The notes below the pieces were generated by a model that was not told where the DNA came from, did not search any database, and saw only the letters and a program-made list of their open reading frames with translations. This document shows, in pieces, positions 8,911-17,385 of a DNA stretch of 59,775 bases. Numbering within the stretch: position 1 is the stretch's first letter; every line of letters starts with the position of its first letter. A program made the position numbers and the translations under genes. This stretch comes from Pedobacter sp. (GTDB taxonomy: Bacteria; Bacteroidota; Bacteroidia; Sphingobacteriales; Sphingobacteriaceae). The stretch covers positions 1 through 59,775 of the forward strand of contig JACMND010000028.1 of the NCBI GenBank assembly GCA_014378705.1, written 5' to 3'.

Positions 8911-9444
8911 ATGAGCCCTAAAAAACCAAAGATTGCTGTTGACATGGACGAGGTAATCGCTGACGCCCTTTATAAATTTGTAAGTCTTTACAACCGCGAT
9001 TATAATGTGCCACTGGATCTGGAAATCTTACCTGGAAACGAAATTCATCATCATGTTCCGGAGCATGCCAACATGAAATGGTTTGAATACATTAATGAAA
9101 AGGGTTTTTTTCGCGACTTGCCCGTCATCGGTGGAAGCCAGGAAGTGTTAAAAGCCTTGCAGGAAAAATACGAGGTTTACATCGTTTCTGCTGCCCTCGA
9201 ATTCAGAAACTCGCTGGAAGATAAATACGATTGGCTTGCTGAGAATTTTCCGTTTATACCATGGACTCACATTATGTTTTGCGGTGAAAAGATAGTTAAT
9301 ACCGATATTATAATTGATGACCGGATTAAAAATTTTATAGATTTTAACGGAAGGAAATTGCTTTTTACGTCTCCACATAACCAACTTATAACCCAGTATG
9401 AAAGAGTAAATACCTGGCATGAAGTGGGAATTAAACTGCTATAA
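8911..9444 (+). CDS. 5'(3')-deoxyribonucleotidase, HAD superfamily
   Basis: This 177-residue protein has HAD motif I as VDMDEVIADAL (D11, D13), the cap-region RDLPVIGGSQEVLKALQ, motif II at YIVSAA, and a C-terminal D-D pair in DIIIDDRIKNF (motif IV). This matches the NT5C family, which removes phosphate from deoxynucleoside monophosphates and may guard dNTP pools. It is a single gene. The start is supported by the immediate HAD motif. The -7-like box TACTTTTG ends at 8906, leaving essentially no 5' leader. Confidence 0.88.
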   Translation: MSPKKPKIAVDMDEVIADALYKFVSLYNRDYNVPLDLEILPGNEIHHHVPEHANMKWFEYINEKGFFRDLPVIGGSQEVLKALQEKYEVYIVSAALEFRNSLEDKYDWLAENFPFIPWTHIMFCGEKIVNTDIIIDDRIKNFIDFNGRKLLFTSPHNQLITQYERVNTWHEVGIKLL

Positions 9445-9606
9445 GTTTTTAAATAACACCAAAAAAATGTGGGATTTTTCAGTACTTAAATTAAGAATTT
9501 AATAGTTCAACGGAATGGTAAGTAACGTAAAAAACTGCTTTTAAACTTGATTTAACAAAGCTCAAATAGGGCATAAATATGTAATTTTACTTACTTAAAC
9601 AAAATT

Positions 9607-10470
9607 ATGGTATACGACATCTCTAAGTTATTACAAAAAAAGAAGAAGAGTATTATTGAGTTGTGGATTAAAAACCAGCTTTCTGAAGCCGGTTTAAGAG
9701 AAGACCTTATTTCGAACGAAGAAATTAGGCAGCAGTCTGAAGAACTGGTTGATTCACTGGTTAATAATCTCACTCAAGAGAACATAACCGAAGTCAATTC
9801 CCCAGATTTTGATGATGTTAAGGATATTTTATCCGGAATTTCCATTACACGGGCGCGGCAGGGCTTTAGCCCCCGGGAAACAGGAGCTTTTATTTTCGGC
9901 TTAAAAAACGCTCTTCTTGAATTGTTGCAGCAGGAAATTAAGGATGATAAGGAATCACTTTATGAAGCTACAATAAAAATTAACCGCTTACTTGATAGCT
10001 TTAGCATAGTAACATTCGAAACATTTATTAAAGGCCGGGAAGAAGTAATTATAAGGCAAACCGATGAAATTACAGAAATCTCGACACCGGTAATTCGCGT
10101 TTGGGACGGTATCCTGGCATTGCCTATAATTGGAACTTTAGACAGTGCGAGAACACAAGTGGTAATGGAAAACCTGTTGCAGGAAATTGTTGAAACCGGT
10201 AGCAGTATTGCCATTCTTGACATTTCCGGAGTGCCTGCCGTTGATTCACTGATTGCCCAACATCTTATAAAGACAGTTAGCGCAACACGTCTTATGGGGG
10301 CCGAATGTATCATTAGCGGCATACGTCCTGAAATTGCTCAAACTATCGTTCACTTGGGTATAGACCTATCCAATATCATCACAAAATCCACTCTTGCAAG
10401 CGCTTTAAAGTTCTCGTTCCAGTCGCTTAAGCTTGAGGTTAAAAGAATACCTGTAAAAACAGCTCAATAA
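9607..10470 (+). CDS. RsbR-like stressosome scaffold/sensor with STAS domain
   Basis: This 287-residue protein has a helical N-terminal domain (~10-150) like the RsbRD/RsbR N-terminal family, containing the segment RARQGFSPRETGAFIFGLK. A C-terminal STAS domain (~160-270) follows the Bacillus RsbR pattern closely: GILALPIIGTLDSARTQVVM, then LDISGVPAVDSLIAQHLI and SGIRPEIAQTIVHLGIDL. The two positions that are phospho-threonines in B. subtilis RsbRA correspond to Ser180 and Ser214 here, with the same 34-residue spacing. In the family this is the stress-sensing shell of a large RsbR/RsbS complex. It heads a tight five-gene operon. The input signal is unknown. Confidence 0.9.
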   Translation: MVYDISKLLQKKKKSIIELWIKNQLSEAGLREDLISNEEIRQQSEELVDSLVNNLTQENITEVNSPDFDDVKDILSGISITRARQGFSPRETGAFIFGLKNALLELLQQEIKDDKESLYEATIKINRLLDSFSIVTFETFIKGREEVIIRQTDEITEISTPVIRVWDGILALPIIGTLDSARTQVVMENLLQEIVETGSSIAILDISGVPAVDSLIAQHLIKTVSATRLMGAECIISGIRPEIAQTIVHLGIDLSNIITKSTLASALKFSFQSLKLEVKRIPVKTAQ

Positions 10471-10472
10471 CG

Positions 10473-10880
10473 ATGGAAAGAATTCCTATTCTCAAGATGG
10501 GTCAGGTTTTACTGGTAACTATTCAAATTGACTTATATGACAGGCTCGCATTATCACTGGAGTCAGACTTGGTTCAAATGGTTAAGAAAACAAGCGCTAA
10601 AGGAGTGTTAATAGATATTTCTGCAGTTTCTATTGTTGATTCATTTTTGGGAAGGATCTTCGGAAACATAGCCAGCATGTGCAAAATTTTGGATGCGGAA
10701 ACCGTAGTAGTTGGCATGCAGCCTGCTGTTGCCATTACTTTAATAGAGCTTGGACTTCCATTAACCGGCGTACATACAGCTTTGGATGTAGAAAAAGGAA
10801 TGATACTCTTAAATTCCAATATTGAGACTGACGTAGATACAACCGATGATTTAAACGAAGATGATAATTACGCTTTTTAA
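10473..10880 (+). CDS. RsbS-like STAS protein, stressosome core
   Basis: This 135-residue single STAS domain starts two nt after the RsbR-like stop. It aligns with RsbS: MERIPILKMGQVLLVTIQIDLYD, then LIDISAVSIVDSFLGRIFGNIA, where Ser57 in VDS matches phosphorylated Ser59 of B. subtilis RsbS, and VVVGMQPAVAITLIELGLPL. In the known system RsbS with RsbR sequesters RsbT until serine phosphorylation releases it. A short acidic tail (DVDTTDDLNEDD) follows the domain and is unusual for RsbS. The last 20 bp overlap the annotated start of the next gene. Confidence 0.92.
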   Translation: MERIPILKMGQVLLVTIQIDLYDRLALSLESDLVQMVKKTSAKGVLIDISAVSIVDSFLGRIFGNIASMCKILDAETVVVGMQPAVAITLIELGLPLTGVHTALDVEKGMILLNSNIETDVDTTDDLNEDDNYAF

Positions 10881-11274
10881 AGTAAGCATGAGAATTGAAA
10901 GGGATCAGGATGTTGTGCCGTTCAGAAACCGTGTTAAAGAGTATGCTGTTAAAATTAAGATGGGTATTGTTAATCAAACTAAATTAATAACCGCAGCGAG
11001 CGAGTTGGTGCGTAATATGTTAAAATATGCAAAAGGAGGAGAAGCTTTAATTGAAATAGTTACCCAGGGACGTTATAATGGTGTCCGCCTTTCGTTTAAA
11101 GACCAGGGTTCGGGAATAAGTGATATAGATCTGGCCATGAAAGACGGATATTCAACGGAGAAAAGCCTAGGGCTGGGTTTGCCAGGAGCGAAACGATTAG
11201 TAGATGATTTTAACATTATAAGTAATGTTGGCCATGGAACCACAGTGGTTGTAATAAAATGGGCGAATGGTTAA
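10861..11274 (+). CDS. RsbT-like serine kinase (anti-sigma regulatory factor family)
   Basis: This 137-residue GHKL ATPase has all the needed motifs: N-box SELVRNMLKYAKGG (E48, N52), G1 DQGSGI (81-86), G2 GLGLPGAKRL (104-113) and a C-terminal GHGTTVVV strand. In stressosomes RsbT phosphorylates RsbR and RsbS and then leaves the complex to activate an output protein. The ATG at 10861 overlaps RsbS by 20 bp; an in-frame ATG at 10888 would remove the overlap and aligns equally well with Bacillus RsbT, so the start is uncertain. No RsbU-type phosphatase gene is in the operon. Confidence 0.92.
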   Translation: MIITLFKVSMRIERDQDVVPFRNRVKEYAVKIKMGIVNQTKLITAASELVRNMLKYAKGGEALIEIVTQGRYNGVRLSFKDQGSGISDIDLAMKDGYSTEKSLGLGLPGAKRLVDDFNIISNVGHGTTVVVIKWANG

Positions 11275-12277
11275 TGCAACGCATACAAGTTATTGTGCAG
11301 AAAACAGGAGTTACTTTTTCTTATTAAAAAAGGATATCCATAAAAATGCCGCTGAAGCTGGATTTAATTCTCAGCAACTTGGTAACATAGATATCATTGT
11401 TGCTGAAATGACATCAAACCTTCTCAAATTTGCAGAAAAAGGCGAGATCCTGATGTGTATATCAGGGGAAAAGGATCAGGAATACCTGGAGTTAATTTGC
11501 ATAGATAGTGGCCCGGGTATGTCTGACACCGACCGCATGATACAAGACGGTATATCTACTTCCGGAACTTTGGGAAACGGACTCGGCAGCATGAAACGGC
11601 TTTCTCAATATTTTGATGTTTACAGTATTATAGGCTGGGGCACAATCATTGTTTGCAGGGTGTATAAAAATCCGCAAAAAACTAGCAAACTAAAACATAT
11701 TTTGTTGCGATCAATAGTAGTAGCAATGCCCGGCGAAATAGTAAGTGGCGACGGTCTGTTTTATGCCCAATCGGCTGATTATTTTAAATTATTGGTTGCT
11801 GATGGGCTCGGGCATGGAACGGAAGCAAATAAAGCAATTATAGAGGCTGGGAAAGCGTTTAAACAATGCAGAGAAAAAGACCCGTCCGAAATAATAAGAT
11901 ACGTTCATGAATCGATAAAAAAAACCAGGGGAGCAGTAGGAACAATTGTAATTTGTGATTTTAAGAGCAAAATTTGGAAAATTGCCGGAGTTGGAAATAT
12001 ATCAACCTGTGTGACCAATTACCAAAGTGTGAGGCAATTAATGCCTTATAACGGGATAATTGGACATAACATTCCAAATACAATAGGGATAAACGAGATT
12101 GCGATAGCCGACTTTCAACAGATCATACTCTGTTCTGACGGATTAAAACCTCGTTTGAACCTCAACAAGTATTCAGGTATTCATAGATACGACCTAACTT
12201 TTCTTGCGGCAGCACTATATAAAGATCATGCAAGAAAAACTGATGATATGTCTGTTGTGATTTGCAAAGTCAATTAA
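11267..12277 (+). CDS. Fusion of RsbT-like GHKL kinase domain with RsbX-like PP2C phosphatase
   Basis: This 336-residue protein overlaps the preceding gene by 8 bp. Residues ~1-135 are a second RsbT-like ATPase with intact motifs: AEMTSNLLKFAEKG (E47, N51), DSGPGM (80-85), GNGLGSMKRL (103-112). Residues ~145-336 are a PP2C/SpoIIE-type domain resembling RsbX: metal-site aspartates in SGDGLF (D162), DGLGHG (179-184), CSDG (D291) and the TDD near the end (D326, D327). RsbX in the family dephosphorylates RsbR and RsbS to reset the stressosome. Here kinase-fold and phosphatase lie on one chain; both look catalytically competent by motif. Confidence 0.88.
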   Translation: MVNATHTSYCAENRSYFFLLKKDIHKNAAEAGFNSQQLGNIDIIVAEMTSNLLKFAEKGEILMCISGEKDQEYLELICIDSGPGMSDTDRMIQDGISTSGTLGNGLGSMKRLSQYFDVYSIIGWGTIIVCRVYKNPQKTSKLKHILLRSIVVAMPGEIVSGDGLFYAQSADYFKLLVADGLGHGTEANKAIIEAGKAFKQCREKDPSEIIRYVHESIKKTRGAVGTIVICDFKSKIWKIAGVGNISTCVTNYQSVRQLMPYNGIIGHNIPNTIGINEIAIADFQQIILCSDGLKPRLNLNKYSGIHRYDLTFLAAALYKDHARKTDDMSVVICKVN

Positions 12278-12278
12278 C

Positions 12279-13496
12279 ATGCAAGAACTCATTAGCCTTA
12301 CTTTAGAAAACGAAATGGACCTGGTACTGGCCCAAAAGAAAGCAATTAAGCTTGCCGAAAAACTGAAACTAAGGCTTTCCACACAGGCAATATTTTCTAC
12401 TGCCATAGCCGAATTATGCAGGGTGGTTATAGATTATACCGATACAGGCGTATTATCTCTGGGGCTTAAAGAAACTTCTAGTACGTACTCACTTTTAGGA
12501 GTTATACAATACCAAGGACAAAAGGAAAACCTGATCCCGGAAGAAAAATTCTTTTACGCTAAAAAGCTTGTGCCCTTTTTTGAAACCTTTGTACTGGACA
12601 ATGTATTTACAATAGAAATTGGAATTAAACTGCCTCTTTCTTTAAGTCTCGACTTAGTAAAAGTGAAGGAGCTTAAAAGTTATTTCAACCTTCAACCTCC
12701 CCTTTCAACATATGAAGTTGTTAAAAGAAAGAATAGTGAATTATCTATAATTTCGAAAGATAAAGATGCCCAGTTAAAGCAATCAAAATATATCGATGAC
12801 AAGCGTAATGAATTTATATCTATCGCAAGCCATGAGTTAAAAACGCCTATCACTATTATTAAGGCTTATACCCAACTGGCTTTGGCACGAAAAGACCAAT
12901 GCAGTGATCAGGTCGTTGACTTTTTAATGAAAATTGATTCGCAATCTACCAAACTTAAAAACCTGGTTGAACAGTTGCTTGATACATCTAAAATTGAAAA
13001 TGGTAAGTTAGAATACCATTTTGAAGAGGTAGATTTAAATGCTTTTATTGAAGAAATGCAATTTCTACTCAATAATTTAATACCTGATCATTCCTTAAAA
13101 ATAGACTTGGGTCCAACAGTAATGGTTAAAATAGACCGGGAAAGAATGAGCCAGGTATTTACCAACCTGATCAGTAACTCCGGAAAATATTCAAAGACCG
13201 GAAGCCTTGTTTCTTTAAAAACATCCGTAAATAAAAAGGGGGTTTTAACCGTTGCTGTAACAGACAACGGTATCGGCATGGCTAAATTAGGTATTAATAA
13301 AATTTTTGATAAATATCATCGTGATAAACAAGCAATTAATGGTTACTCGGGCCTGGGTATGGGGCTCTACATTTGTTCAGTTATTATAAAAGATCATGGC
13401 GGTAAAATATGGGTTAAAAGCACTGAGAATAAAGGATCTACCTTTTATTTCTCCCTGATGGAAGTATCACCATCAACGAACCTGTATGCACAATAA
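12279..13496 (+). CDS. Histidine kinase with degenerate RsbT-like N-terminal domain
   Basis: This 405-residue soluble protein starts one nt after the previous stop. Residues ~1-125 resemble the two preceding RsbT-like domains (STAIAELCRVVIDYTDTG, then AKKLVPFFETFVLDNVFTIEIGIKL) but the N-box asparagine is Val49 and the G1 and G2 glycine motifs are gone, so it should not bind ATP. A linker follows. Then come HisKA with SIASHELKTPI (His185) and a complete HATPase (NLISNSGKYSKTG, TDNGIGM, GLGMGLYI). I infer that the N-terminal domain docks on the stressosome or an RsbT, making this kinase the output. There is no receiver domain and no response-regulator gene beside it. Confidence 0.87.
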   Translation: MQELISLTLENEMDLVLAQKKAIKLAEKLKLRLSTQAIFSTAIAELCRVVIDYTDTGVLSLGLKETSSTYSLLGVIQYQGQKENLIPEEKFFYAKKLVPFFETFVLDNVFTIEIGIKLPLSLSLDLVKVKELKSYFNLQPPLSTYEVVKRKNSELSIISKDKDAQLKQSKYIDDKRNEFISIASHELKTPITIIKAYTQLALARKDQCSDQVVDFLMKIDSQSTKLKNLVEQLLDTSKIENGKLEYHFEEVDLNAFIEEMQFLLNNLIPDHSLKIDLGPTVMVKIDRERMSQVFTNLISNSGKYSKTGSLVSLKTSVNKKGVLTVAVTDNGIGMAKLGINKIFDKYHRDKQAINGYSGLGMGLYICSVIIKDHGGKIWVKSTENKGSTFYFSLMEVSPSTNLYAQ

Positions 13497-13539
13497 CTAA
13501 AAAGAACCAAGCCTAAAAATAAATTCTGAACTAAAATGT

Positions 13540-14982
13540 TTAAGCAAGAGGTATGCTGAACCAAAAAGTGCTGCCTTTTCCTATTTCACTTTCCGCACCC
13601 ATTTCTCCTCCGTGCCTCTTAATAATCTCAGAGGATATGTACAACCCTAAACCAAACCCTGAATGCTGGCTGCCGTTACTTTCTACGCGATAAAAACGAT
13701 CAAATAAAAGAGGTAACTCGTCTTTTTCAATTCCTGTGCCCGTATCTGATACACTAACTTTTGCCTGGTTATTTACCTCTTCAATATTTACCTTAATAAC
13801 CTTAGATTCAGGAGCGTATTTTATCGCATTATTGATCAGACTACACAAAACTTGTTCAATACGTTCTGCAACGGCATAAACTTTAAGATGGATATCGCCG
13901 GAGGTTTCAATAGAATAGGTACCCGATTCTGTAATGTTATTACAACAAGTATTTACCAATTCTGAAAGAATTACTACTGATTTATTGAGCTGCATAAAAT
14001 GGTTATCCATGTTGTTAGCACTAAGCAGATCATCAATAAGTGAGTTTACCTTAACCATGCTTTTATTAGCTTTTTTAATTACTTCACGCAACTTACTATC
14101 CGGATTGTAAACCATTTTGTTTATTAATTGCAGAGAAGCGTTAAGGCTGGTGATAGGCGTATTTAATTCATGGCTGGCGATACTAATAAAATCTTCTCTC
14201 TGTTGTTCCAGTAGTTTTTCTTGTGTAATGTCCTTAATTGTTCCTATTATCCGGATTGGATTTCCTTTTTCATCAACTTCTGCTTCTCCCTGCAAATGGA
14301 TCCATTTAACAGATTGACAATGCGTTAGTATTCTGCCTTTAAAATTAAAATTTCTGTATTCCGCCAGCACTTCAAATGCTTCGTTAAACAGGTCTCCGTC
14401 AGAAGGTAAAATGTAAAGTAAATATGTTTCCCGGTTCCACAATTTTAAAGAGTTATCATTTTCAAAAATAGAATCATGAGATTTTGAAGGTATAACTGAG
14501 AAATCTTTAAGATCCATTTCCCAGGCAGCCATTTTAGAATACTTTAAAGCCAGGTTTAGGCGTTTGTCACTTTCTTCAAAATGCTTAAACCCGGTAATAT
14601 TATCCAAGACTGTAAAGCCATAAGTAATCCCTTTTTCTTTAAACAAAATAGTGGTAACATTAACCCAGACAATGGTATTATCCTTTTTCAACAAACAAAC
14701 TTCTAGTTTAAAGAAGGGCCTGTTTTTATTCCATAGCTCGTTATTTAGATGTATCCAGTGGTCTTTATATTCCTCGCAGACGTAATCCAATATTTTGGTT
14801 CCGGTTATTTCATCCTCAGAAAAACCAAGTAGTTCTGTTAATGCTTTGTTAACCTTTACTATCTTTAAATTAGAATCAATAATATTACTGGCGACAGAAG
14901 TTAACCTGAAAATATTCTGAAACTTGTCTACACTTTCTTTGAATCTGTGTTGATACGTAGTTTCTTCATGATGGTTTAACAT
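13540..14982 (-). CDS. PAS-domain sensor histidine kinase
   Basis: This 480-residue protein has no membrane segment. PAS domain 1 spans ~20-130 (NKALTELLGFSEDEITGTKILDYV), and a second PAS/PAC unit ~140-255 ends GTIKDITQEKLLEQQ. HisKA follows with SIASHELNTPI (His271), then HATPase_c with NNAIKYAPESK, SDTGTGI and GLGLYISSEIIKRHGG. It is a cytosolic hybrid-free kinase with unknown signal. It is convergent with the stressosome operon (43-bp gap), so its place here may be coincidental or a second input to the same response regulator. No regulator gene is adjacent. Confidence 0.92.
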   Translation of the reverse strand: MLNHHEETTYQHRFKESVDKFQNIFRLTSVASNIIDSNLKIVKVNKALTELLGFSEDEITGTKILDYVCEEYKDHWIHLNNELWNKNRPFFKLEVCLLKKDNTIVWVNVTTILFKEKGITYGFTVLDNITGFKHFEESDKRLNLALKYSKMAAWEMDLKDFSVIPSKSHDSIFENDNSLKLWNRETYLLYILPSDGDLFNEAFEVLAEYRNFNFKGRILTHCQSVKWIHLQGEAEVDEKGNPIRIIGTIKDITQEKLLEQQREDFISIASHELNTPITSLNASLQLINKMVYNPDSKLREVIKKANKSMVKVNSLIDDLLSANNMDNHFMQLNKSVVILSELVNTCCNNITESGTYSIETSGDIHLKVYAVAERIEQVLCSLINNAIKYAPESKVIKVNIEEVNNQAKVSVSDTGTGIEKDELPLLFDRFYRVESNGSQHSGFGLGLYISSEIIKRHGGEMGAESEIGKGSTFWFSIPLA

Positions 14983-15136
14983 TTATATTTTTTCTGTACA
15001 ACCTTAAATATTGGAAAGTGGTTTTTTTAGAATCAGTTTAAATAAGAAAATTATCTTATTACCTGTTATTCTGTAAAAAGAACGTCAACTATTTTACTCA
15101 GTGATCATTTTGCAACTTTAATCAATTTGAAAAAAA

Positions 15137-16315
15137 TCAATTAGTAGTTTGCAACAAGGTTGTGTTTTTTGAAGTCCGTTCTCTTACTAACAGAATGATG
15201 CAAAAACCAATGCCTGCACATGCAAGTGCAACGCCTACATATTGTGTTGAAATATAGCCGTAACCTGCCGCGATTGGTAATCCTCCCAGGAAAGCGCCAA
15301 TGGCATTTCCAAAATTCGCAGTAGCTTGAAGGACTGCTGAGGCGATCATTTCTGAACCTTTTGCGTTATTGATCATAAGCATTTGCATCGGTGCGATTAC
15401 CGCGAACGCGATCGCCCCGGTGATAAACGTCATTATAACCGCTGGTACTTTATATTGAGATACGCCGGCAACTACAAACAACGCAATAACCATAGCAACC
15501 AATAGCAGCGTTGTGGTAACAAGCGGAGAATATGTATCAGCAAGCCTTCCACCTATGTAATTTCCAAGCGCCATTCCCAAACCGGCAATGATCATAATAT
15601 ACGTGATCGTATCTTTACTGTAGCCTGTTACTTCAGTCATTAACGGTGCAATGTAACTGATCCATGCGAACATGCCACCAGTTCCGATTGCCGAAATACC
15701 AATAATCAACCAGGGATTGATGGTAGTAAACACCTTAATGCTGCTTTTAAAACTTTGCGTTTTAGCATGCTCTACAACCGGGAGCCACCATTTTGTACTC
15801 AAGGCAGTAATTAATCCAAAACTGGCAACCATAAAAAATGAAATCCTCCAGCTAAAGTTATGCCCTATGTAAGTACCCAGGGGAACACCGAAAATATTGG
15901 CTATTGTTAATCCCGCAAACATCATGGAAATGGCCCTTGCTTCTTTACCTGGCGCTGCAAGTTTGCTTGCCACAACAGCGCCGATTCCAAAAAACGCTCC
16001 GTGTGGTAATCCCGAAAATACGCGTGATATTAAGAGTAAATTGTAATCAGGGGACAAAGCAAACAGTACGTTGAAAAATGCAAACGCAAGCATTAAGCCA
16101 ATAAGCACTTTCTTTGGATTTAACTTAGAAAAAAGACCCACCATCAATGGAGCTCCAATCACAACACCTAAAGCATAGGCTGAAATTAAATGCCCGGCCG
16201 TTGGGATTGAAATCCCCAGGGAATCAGATACATCCGGCAATACGCCCATCATCATAAATTCTGCCATTCCTAAACTAAAACCGCCAATGGTAAGTGGAAT
16301 CAAAGCCTTTTTCAT
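15137..16315 (-). CDS. MFS transporter, AraJ/drug-efflux type
   Basis: This 392-residue protein has twelve predicted membrane helices. The start MKKALIPLTIGGFSLGMAEFMMMGVLPDVSDSLGIS and the loop 2-3 region LFSKLNPKKVLIGLML fit the DHA1 sugar-efflux/AraJ branch. Motif GLPHGAFFGIGAVVASKLA and GVPLGTYIGHNFSWR (motif C area) are also typical. These proteins export small molecules such as arabinose analogues or drugs using the proton gradient; the substrate is not predictable. It is a single gene, with a candidate promoter and an inverted repeat upstream. Confidence 0.9.
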   Translation of the reverse strand: MKKALIPLTIGGFSLGMAEFMMMGVLPDVSDSLGISIPTAGHLISAYALGVVIGAPLMVGLFSKLNPKKVLIGLMLAFAFFNVLFALSPDYNLLLISRVFSGLPHGAFFGIGAVVASKLAAPGKEARAISMMFAGLTIANIFGVPLGTYIGHNFSWRISFFMVASFGLITALSTKWWLPVVEHAKTQSFKSSIKVFTTINPWLIIGISAIGTGGMFAWISYIAPLMTEVTGYSKDTITYIMIIAGLGMALGNYIGGRLADTYSPLVTTTLLLVAMVIALFVVAGVSQYKVPAVIMTFITGAIAFAVIAPMQMLMINNAKGSEMIASAVLQATANFGNAIGAFLGGLPIAAGYGYISTQYVGVALACAGIGFCIILLVRERTSKNTTLLQTTN

Positions 16316-16349
16316 TTAATACTTTTTGTTAGTGTACTTTTAACACTAC

Positions 16350-16423
16350 CAAAGATAAGATCATATTTTAAAAACTGGATTTTAATTATGCGGATCGTAT
16401 TATTTACAAAAAATGGATACGAT
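16350..16423 (-). promoter_or_regulatory. Candidate promoter and upstream inverted repeat for the MFS gene
   Basis: On the minus strand TATCTTTG (16350-16357) fits the TAnnTTTG -7 box, 34 nt before the MFS start. Further upstream an inverted repeat, ATCGTAT (16394-16400) and ATACGAT (16417-16423), sits at roughly -50 to -80, the position expected for an activator site. The -33 element is not clear. Confidence 0.4.
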
Positions 16424-16502
16424 TATGTATAACATCCAATACCCTAACGTTTAGTAAAGGCTCTGGCATACTTTTAATGAAGATACGGGATGTTAGTTAC
16501 CC

Positions 16503-17246
16503 TTATTTGTTACGGTCAGCGTATCCAAAAACTTTTTGTAAAAGGCTTGATCCTCTCGCATTCACGTTTTCACGAATCTTTAACTCTTCTTTTGCAATCT
16601 CAACAAAAAGGCCTTCCATTGCTTTTTGGGTTACATATTCTTGCAGATCGGGATTTACCTTTGATACAAAAGGGACTTGGTTGTAACGTGTTATCACATC
16701 ACCCCAATATTTAGTAGCCCCAACTTTTGATAAACTGGAAACGATGATAGGCTTAAACTTATCATGTAATTGATTGCTGGTTACTCTTTTAAAATATTGT
16801 GTGGCGGCTTCTTTATCTTTTCCCAGTAAAATTTTAGAAGCGTCCGCGATGCTCATGTCTTTAATTGCGGAAATGAATATAGGTTTAGCTTCCATCGCGG
16901 CATTTTCTGCGGCCCTGTTAATGCTTAGGATAACGTTATCTGCCAATGAGTTCAGACCAAGATTCCTCATTGTTCTCTCAACCTTTTGCGCTTCTGCCGG
17001 AAAAAGTATTTTAATAGCCAGATTACCAAAATAACCGTCCTGCATTGAAAGCCTTTCAGAGCTGGAACTTGTACCAACTTCAAGGGCTTGCTTTAGTCCC
17101 AAATTAATTTCCTGATTGGTGGGATTTCCTGTTTGCCCTAAAATATCGGTTGCCTGACTTAAAACATCGCAACTGTTTAAAAATAATACGATGGTTGTTA
17201 AAAATCCAATCCTTATAAGTGTACTAGGCACTAGTTCTTTGATCAT
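16503..17246 (-). CDS. DUF4197 lipoprotein
   Basis: This 247-residue protein has a lipoprotein-type signal (IRIGFLTTIVLFLNSCDVL, lipobox Cys ~26). The body matches DUF4197: EINLGLKQALEVGTSSSSERLSMQDGYFGN, AAENAAMEAKPIFISAIKDMSIADASKILLG, and YWGDVITRYNQVPFVSKVNPDLQEYVTQKAMEGLF. The family is all-helical and of unknown function, exported across the inner membrane. It is convergent with nothing nearby and looks monocistronic. Confidence 0.85.
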   Translation of the reverse strand: MIKELVPSTLIRIGFLTTIVLFLNSCDVLSQATDILGQTGNPTNQEINLGLKQALEVGTSSSSERLSMQDGYFGNLAIKILFPAEAQKVERTMRNLGLNSLADNVILSINRAAENAAMEAKPIFISAIKDMSIADASKILLGKDKEAATQYFKRVTSNQLHDKFKPIIVSSLSKVGATKYWGDVITRYNQVPFVSKVNPDLQEYVTQKAMEGLFVEIAKEELKIRENVNARGSSLLQKVFGYADRNK

Positions 17247-17385
17247 GTGTATCTGTAATTATTTAAATTCTATAAGTAAACACCAAGCATTTCCCGAGCC
17301 AGTAATTAGCGACTGTATTTAAGACATAGTTTGTACTTTTTAAAGAATGGTCATCTTAAAACTTAGTTCGTTCAACCCTCAAGAT

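Noticed and set aside
13540-14982. PAS histidine kinase as part of the stressosome operon
   Set aside because: It is on the opposite strand and convergent, and carries no RsbT-like domain; any functional link is speculative.
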